DNA from: Actinoallomurus purpureus
GTDB lineage: Bacteria; Actinomycetota; Actinomycetes; Streptosporangiales; Streptosporangiaceae
Reading direction: 5' to 3'
NCBI RefSeq assembly: GCF_024055795.1
Contig: NZ_JAMXMY010000028.1
Coordinates: forward strand, 58,886-122,885
Length of the DNA: 64,000 nt
The position numbers and the translations under genes are program-made. The number at the start of each line of letters is the position of its first letter. Within the stretch, counting starts at the first letter, position 1. The notes beneath the pieces are model-generated. The model did not search any database, had not been told where the DNA came from, and was given only the letters and a program-made list of their open reading frames with translations. Below, piece after piece: positions 42,529 to 50,988 of the stretch.

Positions 42529-43530
42529 ATGAAGACCCGTGAGGTGCACCTCGTATCCCGTCCCCACGGCTGGCCGGAGCCGACGGACTTCGCTCTGGTC
42601 GAAACCGAACTGCCGCCTCCGGGCGACGGGGAGGCGCTCGTCCGCAACCTCTTCATGTCCGTCGACCCGTACATGCGCGGGCGGATGAACGACGTGAAGT
42701 CCTACACCCCCCCGTTCGCCCTGAACGAGGTCATGACCGGCGGCGCGATCGGCGAGGTGGTCGAGTCCAACTCCCCCGACCTGCGGCCGGGCGACGTCGT
42801 CCTGCATCAGCTCGGCTGGCGGGAGCACGCGGTGGCGCCCGCCGACCAGTTCCACAAGGTGACGCCGGTCGACGGCGTGTCCCCCTCGGCCTTCCTCGGC
42901 GTGCTCGGCATGCCGGGACTGACGGCGTACGCGGGGCTGCTCGACATCGCCGGCATGAAGGAGGGCGACACCGTCTTCGTCTCCGGCGCGGCCGGGGCCG
43001 TCGGCTCGCTCGTCGGCCAGATCGCCCGGCTGCGCGGCGCCGCCCGCGTCATCGGCAGCGCCGGCTCCGACGAGAAGGTCGCCTACCTTACCGATCGGCT
43101 CGGCTTCGACGCCGCCTTCAACTACAAGTCCGGCCTGGTGCGCAAACTGCTCGCCGAGGCGGCCCCCGACGGCATCGACGTCTACTTCGACAACGTCGGA
43201 GGCGACCACCTCGAAGCGGCGATCGAGGCGTTCAACAATCACGGACGGGCCGCGATCTGCGGCGCGATCTCGATGTACAACGCCACCGAGCCGCAGCCCG
43301 CGCCGCGGAACCTGCCCCTCATGATCGGCAAGCGCCTCACGCTGCGCGGCTTCATCGTCATCGACCACTACCACCAGTTCGGCGACTTCGTCCGCGAGGT
43401 CGGCGGCTGGCTCGCCGAGGGACAGATGGAGTTCGAGGAGACGGTGTTCGAGGGCGTCGACCACGCCGTCGACGCGTTCCTGGCCATGCTGCGCGGACAG
43501 AACACCGGCAAGATGATCGTCCGCCTGTAG
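42529..43530 (+). CDS. NADPH-dependent medium-chain reductase (curcumin/prostaglandin reductase-like)
   Basis: A 333-aa zinc-free MDR-family oxidoreductase. MSVDPYMRGRM, GMPGLTAYAGL, the Rossmann motif VSGAAGAVGSLVGQIARL and DVYFDNVGGDHLEAA are diagnostic of the leukotriene B4 12-hydroxydehydrogenase/CurA group that reduces alkenal or alkenone double bonds with NADPH. Start ATG has AAGGAG 8 nt upstream. Monocistronic, convergent with an ArsR-like regulator. Confidence 0.93.
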   Translation: MKTREVHLVSRPHGWPEPTDFALVETELPPPGDGEALVRNLFMSVDPYMRGRMNDVKSYTPPFALNEVMTGGAIGEVVESNSPDLRPGDVVLHQLGWREHAVAPADQFHKVTPVDGVSPSAFLGVLGMPGLTAYAGLLDIAGMKEGDTVFVSGAAGAVGSLVGQIARLRGAARVIGSAGSDEKVAYLTDRLGFDAAFNYKSGLVRKLLAEAAPDGIDVYFDNVGGDHLEAAIEAFNNHGRAAICGAISMYNATEPQPAPRNLPLMIGKRLTLRGFIVIDHYHQFGDFVREVGGWLAEGQMEFEETVFEGVDHAVDAFLAMLRGQNTGKMIVRL

Positions 43531-43549
43531 CGACCGCGGCAGAGCCCCG

Positions 43550-44479
43550 TCAGGCCCCGTCGAGCAGGCGGAGCCCGAGCGGCGTGGCCACGTGCAGGAC
43601 CGCCTTGCCCGCCCTCCGCGTGACGACCAGGCCCGCCTCGCGGAGGGTCTTGGCGTGCGCCGACGCGGACGCCGCGCTGATGCCCGCCCGCCGGGCGACC
43701 TCCCCGTTCGTACGGTCATCGACGAGCAGCGCCAGAACGGCGGCGCGGGTGGGCCCGAGGAGGGCGGCCAGCGCGTCGCCGGCATCCGTATCGACCAGCG
43801 GCATCGGGGTGAGCGACGGGTACACCAGGAGCATCGACCCGTCGGAGTGCGTCCCGACCAGCGGCCGGCCGGTCCACACCGAGGACGGCAGGAGCGTGAC
43901 GCCGCGGCCGCCGGGCGTGTGCTCGCTTTCCCCTGCGACGTCGAACTCCAGCGTGGTGCCGTTCCACCGCGCTCCGGGATGCAGTCCGGTCAGCGTCTCC
44001 CTGATGCCGCCGCCGGCCAGGAGGGTCCGCCGCCAGGCCACGTCGGCGTCGAAGCTGGCCCGGATCCGCGGCCACTCCGGGGCGATGATGGCGTCGTACG
44101 CGCTCCGCAACGCCTCTTCGAGGATCCGCCAGGCGCCGGAGTCATGGTCGGCCAGTCCCCGCGTCCACGGCGTCGGGCGGCAGGCCCGCAGGATCTCGGC
44201 GCGGGCGTACGCGTCCGGCGTGGACAGCACCCGGTCCAGCCCGTCGTCGAAGCCGTCGCTGACCGGGTCGACGAACAGCGGCCCGGCTGCCGTCGGCGGG
44301 ATCAGCTCGAACAGCGGGAGGGCCGCCCGGGGGCGCCGTGTCCGGCGGGCCCAGCGGGCGAACACCGGGTCGCCGCGCTGAAGGGTGGCGACCGCCATCC
44401 CGAGTTCGATGAGAGGTGCGGGCCCTGCCGCGAGCCTGGTGCGGAGGAGGTCTTCGGCGGTGAAGTGGATCCGCAGCAT
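43550..44479 (-). CDS. ArsR-like winged-helix regulator with large N-terminal domain
   Basis: A 309-aa regulator. C-terminal HTH (about 235-305): LLGPTRAAVLALLVDDRTNGEVARRAGISAASASAHAKTLREAGLVVTRR. The N-terminal 230 residues form the domain seen in a widespread actinobacterial group of unknown ligand (MLRIHFTAEDLLRTRLAAGPAP start). ATG 44479 fits that conserved start and has AAAGG 7 nt upstream. Convergent with the reductase gene, divergent from a secreted-protein gene. Confidence 0.86.
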   Translation of the reverse strand: MLRIHFTAEDLLRTRLAAGPAPLIELGMAVATLQRGDPVFARWARRTRRPRAALPLFELIPPTAAGPLFVDPVSDGFDDGLDRVLSTPDAYARAEILRACRPTPWTRGLADHDSGAWRILEEALRSAYDAIIAPEWPRIRASFDADVAWRRTLLAGGGIRETLTGLHPGARWNGTTLEFDVAGESEHTPGGRGVTLLPSSVWTGRPLVGTHSDGSMLLVYPSLTPMPLVDTDAGDALAALLGPTRAAVLALLVDDRTNGEVARRAGISAASASAHAKTLREAGLVVTRRAGKAVLHVATPLGLRLLDGA

Positions 44480-44560
44480 GCGGGACCTTTCGGTCTGGGC
44501 TTGAATGATCGCGTCTCTCCCCCGGGCTCCCCCACGATGCGGAGGAAGATCCACGAAGGG

Positions 44561-45070
44561 ATGATGATGCGTCGAGTATTCTCCGCCGCCGCCATCGCGG
44601 CGACCACGGCCGGTCTGATCGCTCCGGCCACGGCGGCGTCGGCCACGAGCGGATGGGAGCCGTACCGGGCCGCGCCGTTCACGACCGCCGGGGTCTGCCC
44701 GTTCACGATCCACGGCGACATCCTCCGGGACGAGGAGGAGATCCGGACGGTGTCGACCTACCCGGACGGCACCCCGAAGGTCCAGGAGTTCCGGGGGCCG
44801 CTGGTGATCCGTTTCACCAACGAGAGCACCGGTAGGTCGGCGGTCCGGGACGTTTCGGGCTTCGCCCGCCTGCGCCACCGGAAGGACGGCGGTTCGGTCT
44901 GGCACTTCGACGGCGGGGCCAGCGTGCGGGTCCCCGCCGGCAGCCGCGCGTATCCGGTCGGCTGGTACATCCTGCAGGGACGGTTCACGCTCATCGTCGC
45001 GCCGGACGGCACCCGCGACTTCCGGTCGGTCCACGCCACCGTCGAAGACCTCTGCCAGACGCTGGCCTGA
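44561..45070 (+). CDS. secreted protein of unknown function
   Basis: A 169-aa exported protein with a clear signal peptide (about 1-29, cleavage after ASA) and a mature beta-rich domain of about 140 aa with two cysteines (CPFTIHGD and VEDLCQ), probably disulfide-bonded. Not recognised. Three consecutive ATGs (44561, 44564, 44567) follow GAAGGG; the third has the best spacing. Divergent from the ArsR-like gene. Confidence 0.72.
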   Translation: MMMRRVFSAAAIAATTAGLIAPATAASATSGWEPYRAAPFTTAGVCPFTIHGDILRDEEEIRTVSTYPDGTPKVQEFRGPLVIRFTNESTGRSAVRDVSGFARLRHRKDGGSVWHFDGGASVRVPAGSRAYPVGWYILQGRFTLIVAPDGTRDFRSVHATVEDLCQTLA

Positions 45071-45085
45071 CCGGCGCGCCCGAGC

Positions 45086-45126
45086 CCACCGCCACCGGCG
45101 AGCCGGAGGCAGGCCGGTGGCGGTGG
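45086..45126. terminator. bidirectional terminator
   Basis: Perfect 14-bp stem (45086-45099 with 45113-45126), 13-nt loop, in the gap between the convergent secreted-protein and efflux-pump genes. Confidence 0.78.
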
Positions 45127-45155
45127 AGCCGTGTTCTCAGGAGGCCGGGACCGCC

Positions 45156-46574
45156 TCAACTCGTGCGCGGCCGGACGAAGGCGGCGGTCACGGCCAGGGC
45201 GACCAGCACGAAAATCGTGCCGACGGTGAACGCGACGTTCACCCCGTGGGTCAGACCGCCGTGCCGGAGCGCCGTCCCGTACACCGAGACGAGCACCGCC
45301 ATGCCGAGCGCGCCGCCGACCTGCTGCGCGGTCTGCAGCGTGCCGGAGGCCGCACCGGAGTCCTCGCGTCGCACGCCGGCCAGGACCGTGGCGGTGACCG
45401 GCAGGAACACCAGGCCGGCGCCGAGCCCGAACAGGACCATCGGCGCGAGGACGCCCGAGGCGTACCCGCTGTGTGCCGACAGGCGGGTCAGCCATGCCAT
45501 GCCCACCGCGATGAGCGGCAGGCCGATCAGTATGAGCCGCCGCGCGCCGACCCGCGGGATCAGCCGTGGCGAGACGCGTGCCATGACGAATATCAGCCCC
45601 GACATCGGCAGGAACGCCACACCGGCCTTGAGGGGGCTGAACCCCAGGACGTTCTGCAGGAACTGGACGATGAAGAAGAACATCCCGAACATCGCCGCCG
45701 CCAGCAGGAGCATGTTGAGGTAGGAGCCGGACCGTGCCCGGTCGGCGAACAGCCGCAGGGGCACGACGGGCCGCTCCGCGCGCATCTCGACGACGAGGAA
45801 GGCGGCGAGGAGGAGGACGCCGCCGGCGAAGGCCGCCAGGGTGCCCCCGTCGCCCCATCCGGCGTCGGCCGCGCGGATGAAGCCGTACACCAGCGCGACC
45901 ATGCCGGTGACGACCGTGACGGCGCCCGCGACGTCGAGGCGCCCCCGGTGCCGTTCGGTCTCCCGCAGTACCCGCGGAGCGAGGAACAGGACCACCGCTC
46001 CGACCGGCACATTGATGAACAACACCCAGCGCCATGACGCCCAGTCGGTGAGCATGCCGCCGAGGACGAGGCCGATGGAGGCTCCGGCCGACGAGGTGGC
46101 CGAGAAGACCCCGAGCGCCCGGTTGCGCTCGGGCCCCTCCTCGAAGTTGGTCGCGATGAGGGCGAGCGCGCTCGGCGCGGCGAGGGCCGCGCCGACACCC
46201 TGGACGACTCGGGCGGTGAGCAGCCAGGCCGCGGAGCCCGAGAACCCGCCGAACAGCGAGGCGAGGGTGAACACCGCGATGCCGATGATGAAGGTCCGCC
46301 GCCGCCCGGCCATGTCGCCGGTCCGGCCGCCGAGCAGGAGCAGCCCGCCGAAGGCGAGCGAGTAGGCGTTGGTCACCCACGACAGGCCGGTCGCGGAGAA
46401 GTGGAGGCTGTGCTGAATCTTGGGGAGGGCGACGAACATGACGCTCGCGTCGAGCACCACCATCAGCTGGCAGGCGACGATGACGGCGAGCGAGAGTCCC
46501 GGGTGACGCATGTGTCGTCGCCGCCGCTCGTCGGCGAGCGGCGGGTCGCCCATCTGGACGGTCTGCTGGGACAT
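45156..46574 (-). CDS. DHA2-family multidrug MFS efflux transporter
   Basis: A 472-aa drug/proton antiporter of the EmrB/QacA type with about 14 membrane helices. Motif C-like VVLDASVMFVALP in helix 1, WVTNAYSLAFGGLLLLGGR with motif A GGRTGDMAGRRR, and LVLGGMLTDWASWRWVLFINVPVG are diagnostic. ATG 46574 has GAGGAG upstream. Divergent from a TetR repressor through a promoter region with two identical inverted repeats, the expected pump-repressor arrangement. Confidence 0.94.
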   Translation of the reverse strand: MSQQTVQMGDPPLADERRRRHMRHPGLSLAVIVACQLMVVLDASVMFVALPKIQHSLHFSATGLSWVTNAYSLAFGGLLLLGGRTGDMAGRRRTFIIGIAVFTLASLFGGFSGSAAWLLTARVVQGVGAALAAPSALALIATNFEEGPERNRALGVFSATSSAGASIGLVLGGMLTDWASWRWVLFINVPVGAVVLFLAPRVLRETERHRGRLDVAGAVTVVTGMVALVYGFIRAADAGWGDGGTLAAFAGGVLLLAAFLVVEMRAERPVVPLRLFADRARSGSYLNMLLLAAAMFGMFFFIVQFLQNVLGFSPLKAGVAFLPMSGLIFVMARVSPRLIPRVGARRLILIGLPLIAVGMAWLTRLSAHSGYASGVLAPMVLFGLGAGLVFLPVTATVLAGVRREDSGAASGTLQTAQQVGGALGMAVLVSVYGTALRHGGLTHGVNVAFTVGTIFVLVALAVTAAFVRPRTS

Positions 46575-46647
46575 GGGTCGTAGACTCCTCGTGCAGGAAG
46601 GGTTACGGCCGTCCTCCGAAGTGACTGTCGGGGAGTGGTCGATTAAC

Positions 46648-46686
46648 CGGAGGCTGCCTCCGCAAACAATACGGAGGTACCCTCCG
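46648..46686. promoter_or_regulatory. tandem operator of the TetR repressor
   Basis: Two identical inverted repeats CGGAGG-N3-CCTCCG at 46648-46662 and 46672-46686, centres 24 bp apart, lie midway between the divergent efflux and TetR genes. The outer flanks (AAC and GTT) make the whole block nearly symmetrical. Strong candidate for two TetR-dimer sites that repress both genes. Confidence 0.72.
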
Positions 46687-46713
46687 GTTGGCAACCGCGT
46701 TTTGGGAGGGGCG

Positions 46714-47283
46714 ATGTCGACGACCACGGGGCAGCGTCCGATGCGGGCCGACGCGCGCCGCAACTACGAGCGGCTGCTGGCCGAGGCGAAGGAATCCTTC
46801 CTCGAGCACGGCGCCGACGCCTCGCTGGAGGAGATCGCCCGCCGCGCCGGCGTCGGGATCGGCACGCTCTACCGCCACTTCCCCACCCGCCTGGCCCTGC
46901 AGGAGGCGGTCTACCGCGAGGAGATGGAACAGCTCGCGGCGAAGGCGTACGAGCTCGCCGAGACATCCCCTCCGGACGAGGGCATCGCCGCGTGGATCCT
47001 GGCCATCGCCGAGTACTCCCGCACCAAGCGCGGGCTCGTGCAGATCCTGAAGGCCACCATCGACCTGCACTCGGACCAGTTCATCAGCTGCCACGACCAG
47101 ATCGAGACGGCCGCCGAGACGATCCTCGCCCGCGCTCACGCGGCAGGCACCGCCCGCCCCGATCTCCGGCCGTGCGACCTGCTCCGGCTCGCCCACGCCC
47201 TGTCCGTGGCGAGCGAACGGGCACCAGAGGACACCGAGCTTCTGCTGTCCTTCATGCTGGACGGTCTGCGCCCGCGCTCCTGA
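46714..47283 (+). CDS. TetR-family repressor of the adjacent efflux pump
   Basis: A 189-aa TetR protein: N-terminal HTH (ADASLEEIARRAGVGIGTLYRHFPTRLALQEAVY) and helical ligand domain. ATG 46714 follows GGGAGGGG. Transcribed away from the DHA2 pump, and its likely binding sites lie in the shared promoter. Ligand unknown, presumably a pump substrate. Confidence 0.92.
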   Translation: MSTTTGQRPMRADARRNYERLLAEAKESFLEHGADASLEEIARRAGVGIGTLYRHFPTRLALQEAVYREEMEQLAAKAYELAETSPPDEGIAAWILAIAEYSRTKRGLVQILKATIDLHSDQFISCHDQIETAAETILARAHAAGTARPDLRPCDLLRLAHALSVASERAPEDTELLLSFMLDGLRPRS

Positions 47284-47361
47284 CCCGGCGCCCCGAATCC
47301 GCGTCCCGGCGTGCGTCCCTCACCGTCGCCGCGTCGCTCGCCTACCTGACGCTCGCCCGGG

Positions 47362-47417
47362 GGCATCGACCGATCGGTTGATGCCGGGGATCCACCGGAG
47401 CCGTACCCGACCGGTCG
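47362..47417. promoter_or_regulatory. inverted repeats upstream of ABC exporter operon
   Basis: A 24-nt near-perfect palindrome at 47362-47385 (core GACCGATCGGT, 22 of 24 positions symmetrical) and a 10-nt perfect palindrome CGACCGGTCG at 47408-47417, 64-119 nt before the ABC ATPase start. The shared CGACCG half-site suggests two sites for one regulator, TetR-like or the operon's own response regulator. Confidence 0.5.
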
Positions 47418-47480
47418 ATCCCCGCGCACCCCTCCGCGGGCGATCCTCGAATCCGTCACCACGGAATCGAGGAAGAGGCC

Positions 47481-48386
47481 ATGCCGGTCATCGACGTCAG
47501 GAACCTGCACAAGCGGTACGGAGCGAAGGTCGCGGTCGAGGACGTGTCCTTCGCGGTCGAGGAAGGGGAGATCTTCGGCGTCCTCGGCCCGAACGGCGCC
47601 GGCAAGACCACCACCGTCGAGTGCGTCGAGGGGCTGCGCACCCCTGACCGGGGCACGGTGTCGGTGCTCGGGCTGGACCCCCGCCGTGACCGCACGGAGC
47701 TCACCCGGCGGCTCGGCGTCCAGCTCCAGGCGAGCGAGCTGCCCGACAAGATGAAGGTCGGCGAGGCCCTGGAGCTGTACGCCTCCTTCTACGACCGGCC
47801 CGCCGACCCCGGACGGCTGATCGAGGAACTCGGGCTCGCCGACCAGCACGACACGCGCTTCGGCCGGTTGTCGGGCGGACAGAAGCAGCGGGTGTCGATC
47901 GCCCTCGCGCTGGTCGGCGACCCGGAGGTCGCGGTCCTGGACGAGCTGACCACCGGCCTGGACCCGCAGGCGCGGCGTGACACCTGGCGGCTGATCGAGG
48001 GGGTACGGGACCGAGGCGTCACGATCGTGCTCGTCACCCACTTCATGGAGGAGGCCGAGCGCCTCTGCGACCGTCTCGCCGTCATCGACGCCGGCCGGGT
48101 GGTCGCCGTCGACACCCCCGCCGGGCTGGTGTCACGGGTCGCGCCCGAGCAGCGCGTACGGTTCCGGCCCTCCGTCCCCCTGGACGACCACCTGCTCAAG
48201 GAGCTGCCCGAGGTACGGAACGTGACCAAGACGGGCGGGCAGGTCGTGGTGACCGGCACCGACGGCCTCCTGCAGGCGGTCACCTCGGTCCTGGCCCGCA
48301 ACCACGTCATCGCCGCCGACCTGCGCGTCGAGCAGAGCAGCCTGGACGACGCCTTCGTCGCGCTGACCGGCCGCACCATCGACTGA
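47481..48386 (+). CDS. ABC transporter ATP-binding protein (drug-exporter type)
   Basis: A 301-aa ABC ATPase: Walker A GPNGAGKTT, signature LSGGQKQR, Walker B VAVLDELTTGLDPQ, H-loop VTHFMEEAE; C-terminal DUF4162-like extension with a degenerate Gly/Val strand. The DELTTGLD variant and the extension place it in the DrrA/ABC-2 exporter group. First gene of a four-gene operon (ATPase, permease, sensor kinase, response regulator). Confidence 0.95.
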   Translation: MPVIDVRNLHKRYGAKVAVEDVSFAVEEGEIFGVLGPNGAGKTTTVECVEGLRTPDRGTVSVLGLDPRRDRTELTRRLGVQLQASELPDKMKVGEALELYASFYDRPADPGRLIEELGLADQHDTRFGRLSGGQKQRVSIALALVGDPEVAVLDELTTGLDPQARRDTWRLIEGVRDRGVTIVLVTHFMEEAERLCDRLAVIDAGRVVAVDTPAGLVSRVAPEQRVRFRPSVPLDDHLLKELPEVRNVTKTGGQVVVTGTDGLLQAVTSVLARNHVIAADLRVEQSSLDDAFVALTGRTID

Positions 48387-48415
48387 CACGCCCCATCACC
48401 ACCCCGGGAGACATC

Positions 48416-49150
48416 ATGCTCGCCAAGCTCACGTACCTGGAACTGAAGCTCTTCACCCGCGAGATCATCACGCCGGTGCTGGTCCTGCTGCTGCCGCTCG
48501 CCCTGCTGCTCGGATTCGGGTACCTCCCCGGCGGGAACAAGGCCCAGCAGGCCCTCGGCGGCCAGACCACCCCCGAGTACATGGCCGCGCTGGGCGTGGG
48601 GCTCACGCTGACGGTCCTCGGCCTGTCCATCCTGCCCGCCACGCTCGCCGGGTACCGGGAGAAGGGCGTGCTGCGGCGCATGGCCACGACGCCCGTCCGC
48701 CCGGCGTACCTGCTCATCGCCCAGCTCCTGCTGTACGTCGCCGCCGCGTTCGTCTCGGTCGCACTGATGATCATTGCTGCCCGCGTGCTGTTCGGCACGC
48801 CCGTTCCCGAGCGGTTCCCCGCGTTCGTGGGAACGGTCGTCCTCGGCATCGGGGCACTGTTCGGAATCGGGCTCGTCGTCGCCGCCGTCGCCCCGGGCGC
48901 GAAGGCCGGCAACCTGATCGGCATGGTGCTGTTCTTCCCGAGCCTCTTCCTCGGCGGCGTGTACATCCCCCGTGAGCAGATGCCGTCGGCGCTCCGAGCC
49001 GTCGGCGACTACACCCCCTTGGGCGCGACGCTCAAGACCATGCGGGACAGCTGGATGGGCGCCGAGCCGCATCTCGCCCAACTCGCCATAATGGCGGCGT
49101 ACGCGGTCGCCGCCGGGCTGACGGCCGCCCGGCTCTTCCGGTGGGAGTGA
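48416..49150 (+). CDS. ABC-2 type transporter permease
   Basis: A 244-aa membrane protein with six predicted helices and the ABC-2 signature near the end (MVLFFPSLFLGGVYIPREQMPSALRAVGDYTPLG). Preceded by CGGGAG 5 nt from ATG. Forms the channel with the upstream ATPase. The stop overlaps the start region of the sensor kinase. Confidence 0.93.
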   Translation: MLAKLTYLELKLFTREIITPVLVLLLPLALLLGFGYLPGGNKAQQALGGQTTPEYMAALGVGLTLTVLGLSILPATLAGYREKGVLRRMATTPVRPAYLLIAQLLLYVAAAFVSVALMIIAARVLFGTPVPERFPAFVGTVVLGIGALFGIGLVVAAVAPGAKAGNLIGMVLFFPSLFLGGVYIPREQMPSALRAVGDYTPLGATLKTMRDSWMGAEPHLAQLAIMAAYAVAAGLTAARLFRWE

Positions 49151-50349
49151 TGATGGCGGTACCCCAGGGCGGCGTGGACCGGCGCGAGGCCGTCATCGCC
49201 CGGGTCGTCCCGTACGGGGCGCTCGCCATCTCCACGACCCTGGTCCTGCTGGCCGACGCGAAGTCACCGGCGCAGGTCTGGGCGACGCTCGGCCTGGCGG
49301 TGACCGCCGCCGTCTGGATGCTGATCGTCACCCTGCCCGGCGTCTTCTGGGCCCCGCCGGTGCTCTACTTCGCCGGTCTCCTGGTGCTGTTCGCCGTCAT
49401 GGTCCTGCGGAGCCCGCTGTTCGGCCTCTTCGCCTGGACCGGGTACGTCCAGGTGGTCCACCTGCGGGGCCACTGGAAGTGGGCCGGCGTCGTGGCCACG
49501 GCGACGGTCGTGTCCGTCACGTACGTCGGGGGCTTCGACCAGCTCGACGCGACGACGATCCCGGTCTATCTCATCTTCGTGGTGGCGACTGCGGCCGTCG
49601 GCGCGGTGTTCATGCTGCTCGACGTCAGACGGCGCAGGACGCTCGACCGGCTGGCCGAGTCCAACGCACGCCTGGAGGTGGCGCTGGGGGAGAACGCCGG
49701 GCTGCACGCCCAACTGCTGGCCCAGGCGCGTGAGGCCGGCGTGCTGGACGAACGCCAGCGCATGGCCCGCGAGATCCACGACACCCTGGCGCAGGGCTTC
49801 ACCGGGATCGTCGCCCAGTTGGAGGCGGCACGGCAGAACCCCACCGAATGGCGGCGCCACGCCGACCTGGCACAGGCGCTGGCCCGCGAGAACCTCGCGG
49901 AGGCGCGCCGGTCGGTGGAGGCGCTGCGGTCGCCGCACCTGGACGACGCGCGGCTGCCGGAGGCCATCGCCGGGATGAGCGAACGCTGGTCGCGGGCCTC
50001 CGGGCTCTCCATCGGCGTCGAGACGACCGGCGAACCCCGGCCGATGCTCCCCGACGTCGAGGTCGCGCTGTTCCGCGTCGCCCAGGAGGCGCTGACGAAC
50101 GTCGCCAAACACGCCGGGGCCTCCCGGGTCGGCCTGACCCTGTCCTACCTGGACGACGTCGTCCTGCTGGACGTCCGCGACGACGGGGTCGGCTTCGACC
50201 CGGACGTGAGCGGCGCAGGCTTCGGGCTGACCTCGATGCGGCAACGACTGCTCCAGGTGGCCGGACGGCTGGAGATAGAGAGCGGTCCCGGCGAGGGCAC
50301 CGCGATCAACGCGACCGTCCCCGCCCTGCCCCCGGGAGAGCAACCGTGA
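49150..50349 (+). CDS. NarL-type sensor histidine kinase
   Basis: A 399-aa kinase with four to five N-terminal membrane helices (about 15-150) and no large extracellular domain. A short coiled coil leads to HisKA_3 with the phospho-accepting His in ERQRMAREIHDTLAQGF, then an HATPase domain (EALTNVAKHAGASRV, DDGVGFDP, GFGLTSMRQR). Lack of a sensor domain suggests sensing within the membrane or via the ABC permease, as in Bce/Drr-type modules. Start codons GTG 49141, GTG 49147, ATG 49150 and ATG 49153 all overlap or abut the permease stop. Confidence 0.92.
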   Translation: MMAVPQGGVDRREAVIARVVPYGALAISTTLVLLADAKSPAQVWATLGLAVTAAVWMLIVTLPGVFWAPPVLYFAGLLVLFAVMVLRSPLFGLFAWTGYVQVVHLRGHWKWAGVVATATVVSVTYVGGFDQLDATTIPVYLIFVVATAAVGAVFMLLDVRRRRTLDRLAESNARLEVALGENAGLHAQLLAQAREAGVLDERQRMAREIHDTLAQGFTGIVAQLEAARQNPTEWRRHADLAQALARENLAEARRSVEALRSPHLDDARLPEAIAGMSERWSRASGLSIGVETTGEPRPMLPDVEVALFRVAQEALTNVAKHAGASRVGLTLSYLDDVVLLDVRDDGVGFDPDVSGAGFGLTSMRQRLLQVAGRLEIESGPGEGTAINATVPALPPGEQP

Positions 50350-50960
50350 TCCGCCTGCTGATCGTCGACGACCATCCGATCGTCCGGGACGGCCTGCGCG
50401 GCGTCTTCGCCGGCGACCCGGACTTCGAGGTGACCGGCGAGGCCGCCAACGGCGCGGAGGCGATCGCGCTGGCCGCCGGCGCCGACGTCGTCCTCATGGA
50501 CCTGCGCATGCCGGAGATGAGCGGGGTCGAGGCGATCGCCCGGCTCCGCGACACCCACCCCGCCGTCCGCGTCCTGGTCCTGACCACCTTCGACACCGAC
50601 AGCGACGTGCTACCCGCCATCGAGGCCGGGGCCACCGGCTATCTCCTGAAGGACGCCCCGCGCGAGGAGCTCATCCGGGCGGTCCGCGCGGCGTACCGCG
50701 GCGAGTCGGTGCTGTCCCCGTCCGTCGCGGGCCGCCTGATGGGCCGGGTGCGCGGCCCCTCCCCCGGCACGCTCAGCAAGCGGGAGCGCGAGGTGCTCGC
50801 CCTCGTCGCCGACGGCACCACCAACCGGGAGGTGGCGCGGCGCCTGTTCGTCAGCGAGGCGACCATCAAGACGCACCTGCTGCACATCTACGACAAACTC
50901 GGTGTCCGCGACCGTGCCGCCGCCGTCGGCGAGGCCTACAAGCGCGGTCTCCTCCCCTGA
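50346..50960 (+). CDS. NarL/LuxR-type response regulator
   Basis: A 204-aa regulator: receiver with phospho-acceptor Asp in VVLMDLRMPEMSG, LTTFDTD and the switch Lys in YLLKDAP; LuxR HTH LSKREREVLALVADGTTNREVARRLFVSEATIKTHL. GTGA overlap with the kinase. Likely activates its own ABC operon, possibly via the palindromes at 47362-47417. Confidence 0.95.
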   Translation: MIRLLIVDDHPIVRDGLRGVFAGDPDFEVTGEAANGAEAIALAAGADVVLMDLRMPEMSGVEAIARLRDTHPAVRVLVLTTFDTDSDVLPAIEAGATGYLLKDAPREELIRAVRAAYRGESVLSPSVAGRLMGRVRGPSPGTLSKREREVLALVADGTTNREVARRLFVSEATIKTHLLHIYDKLGVRDRAAAVGEAYKRGLLP

Positions 50961-50988
50961 CGGCGGCGGTCACTCATGCGAGACGCGC

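Noticed and set aside
42243..42674. Minus-strand frames between SMI1/KNR4 and the reductase gene
   Set aside because: Basic, low-complexity translations overlapping the reductase start; no ribosome site or family feature.
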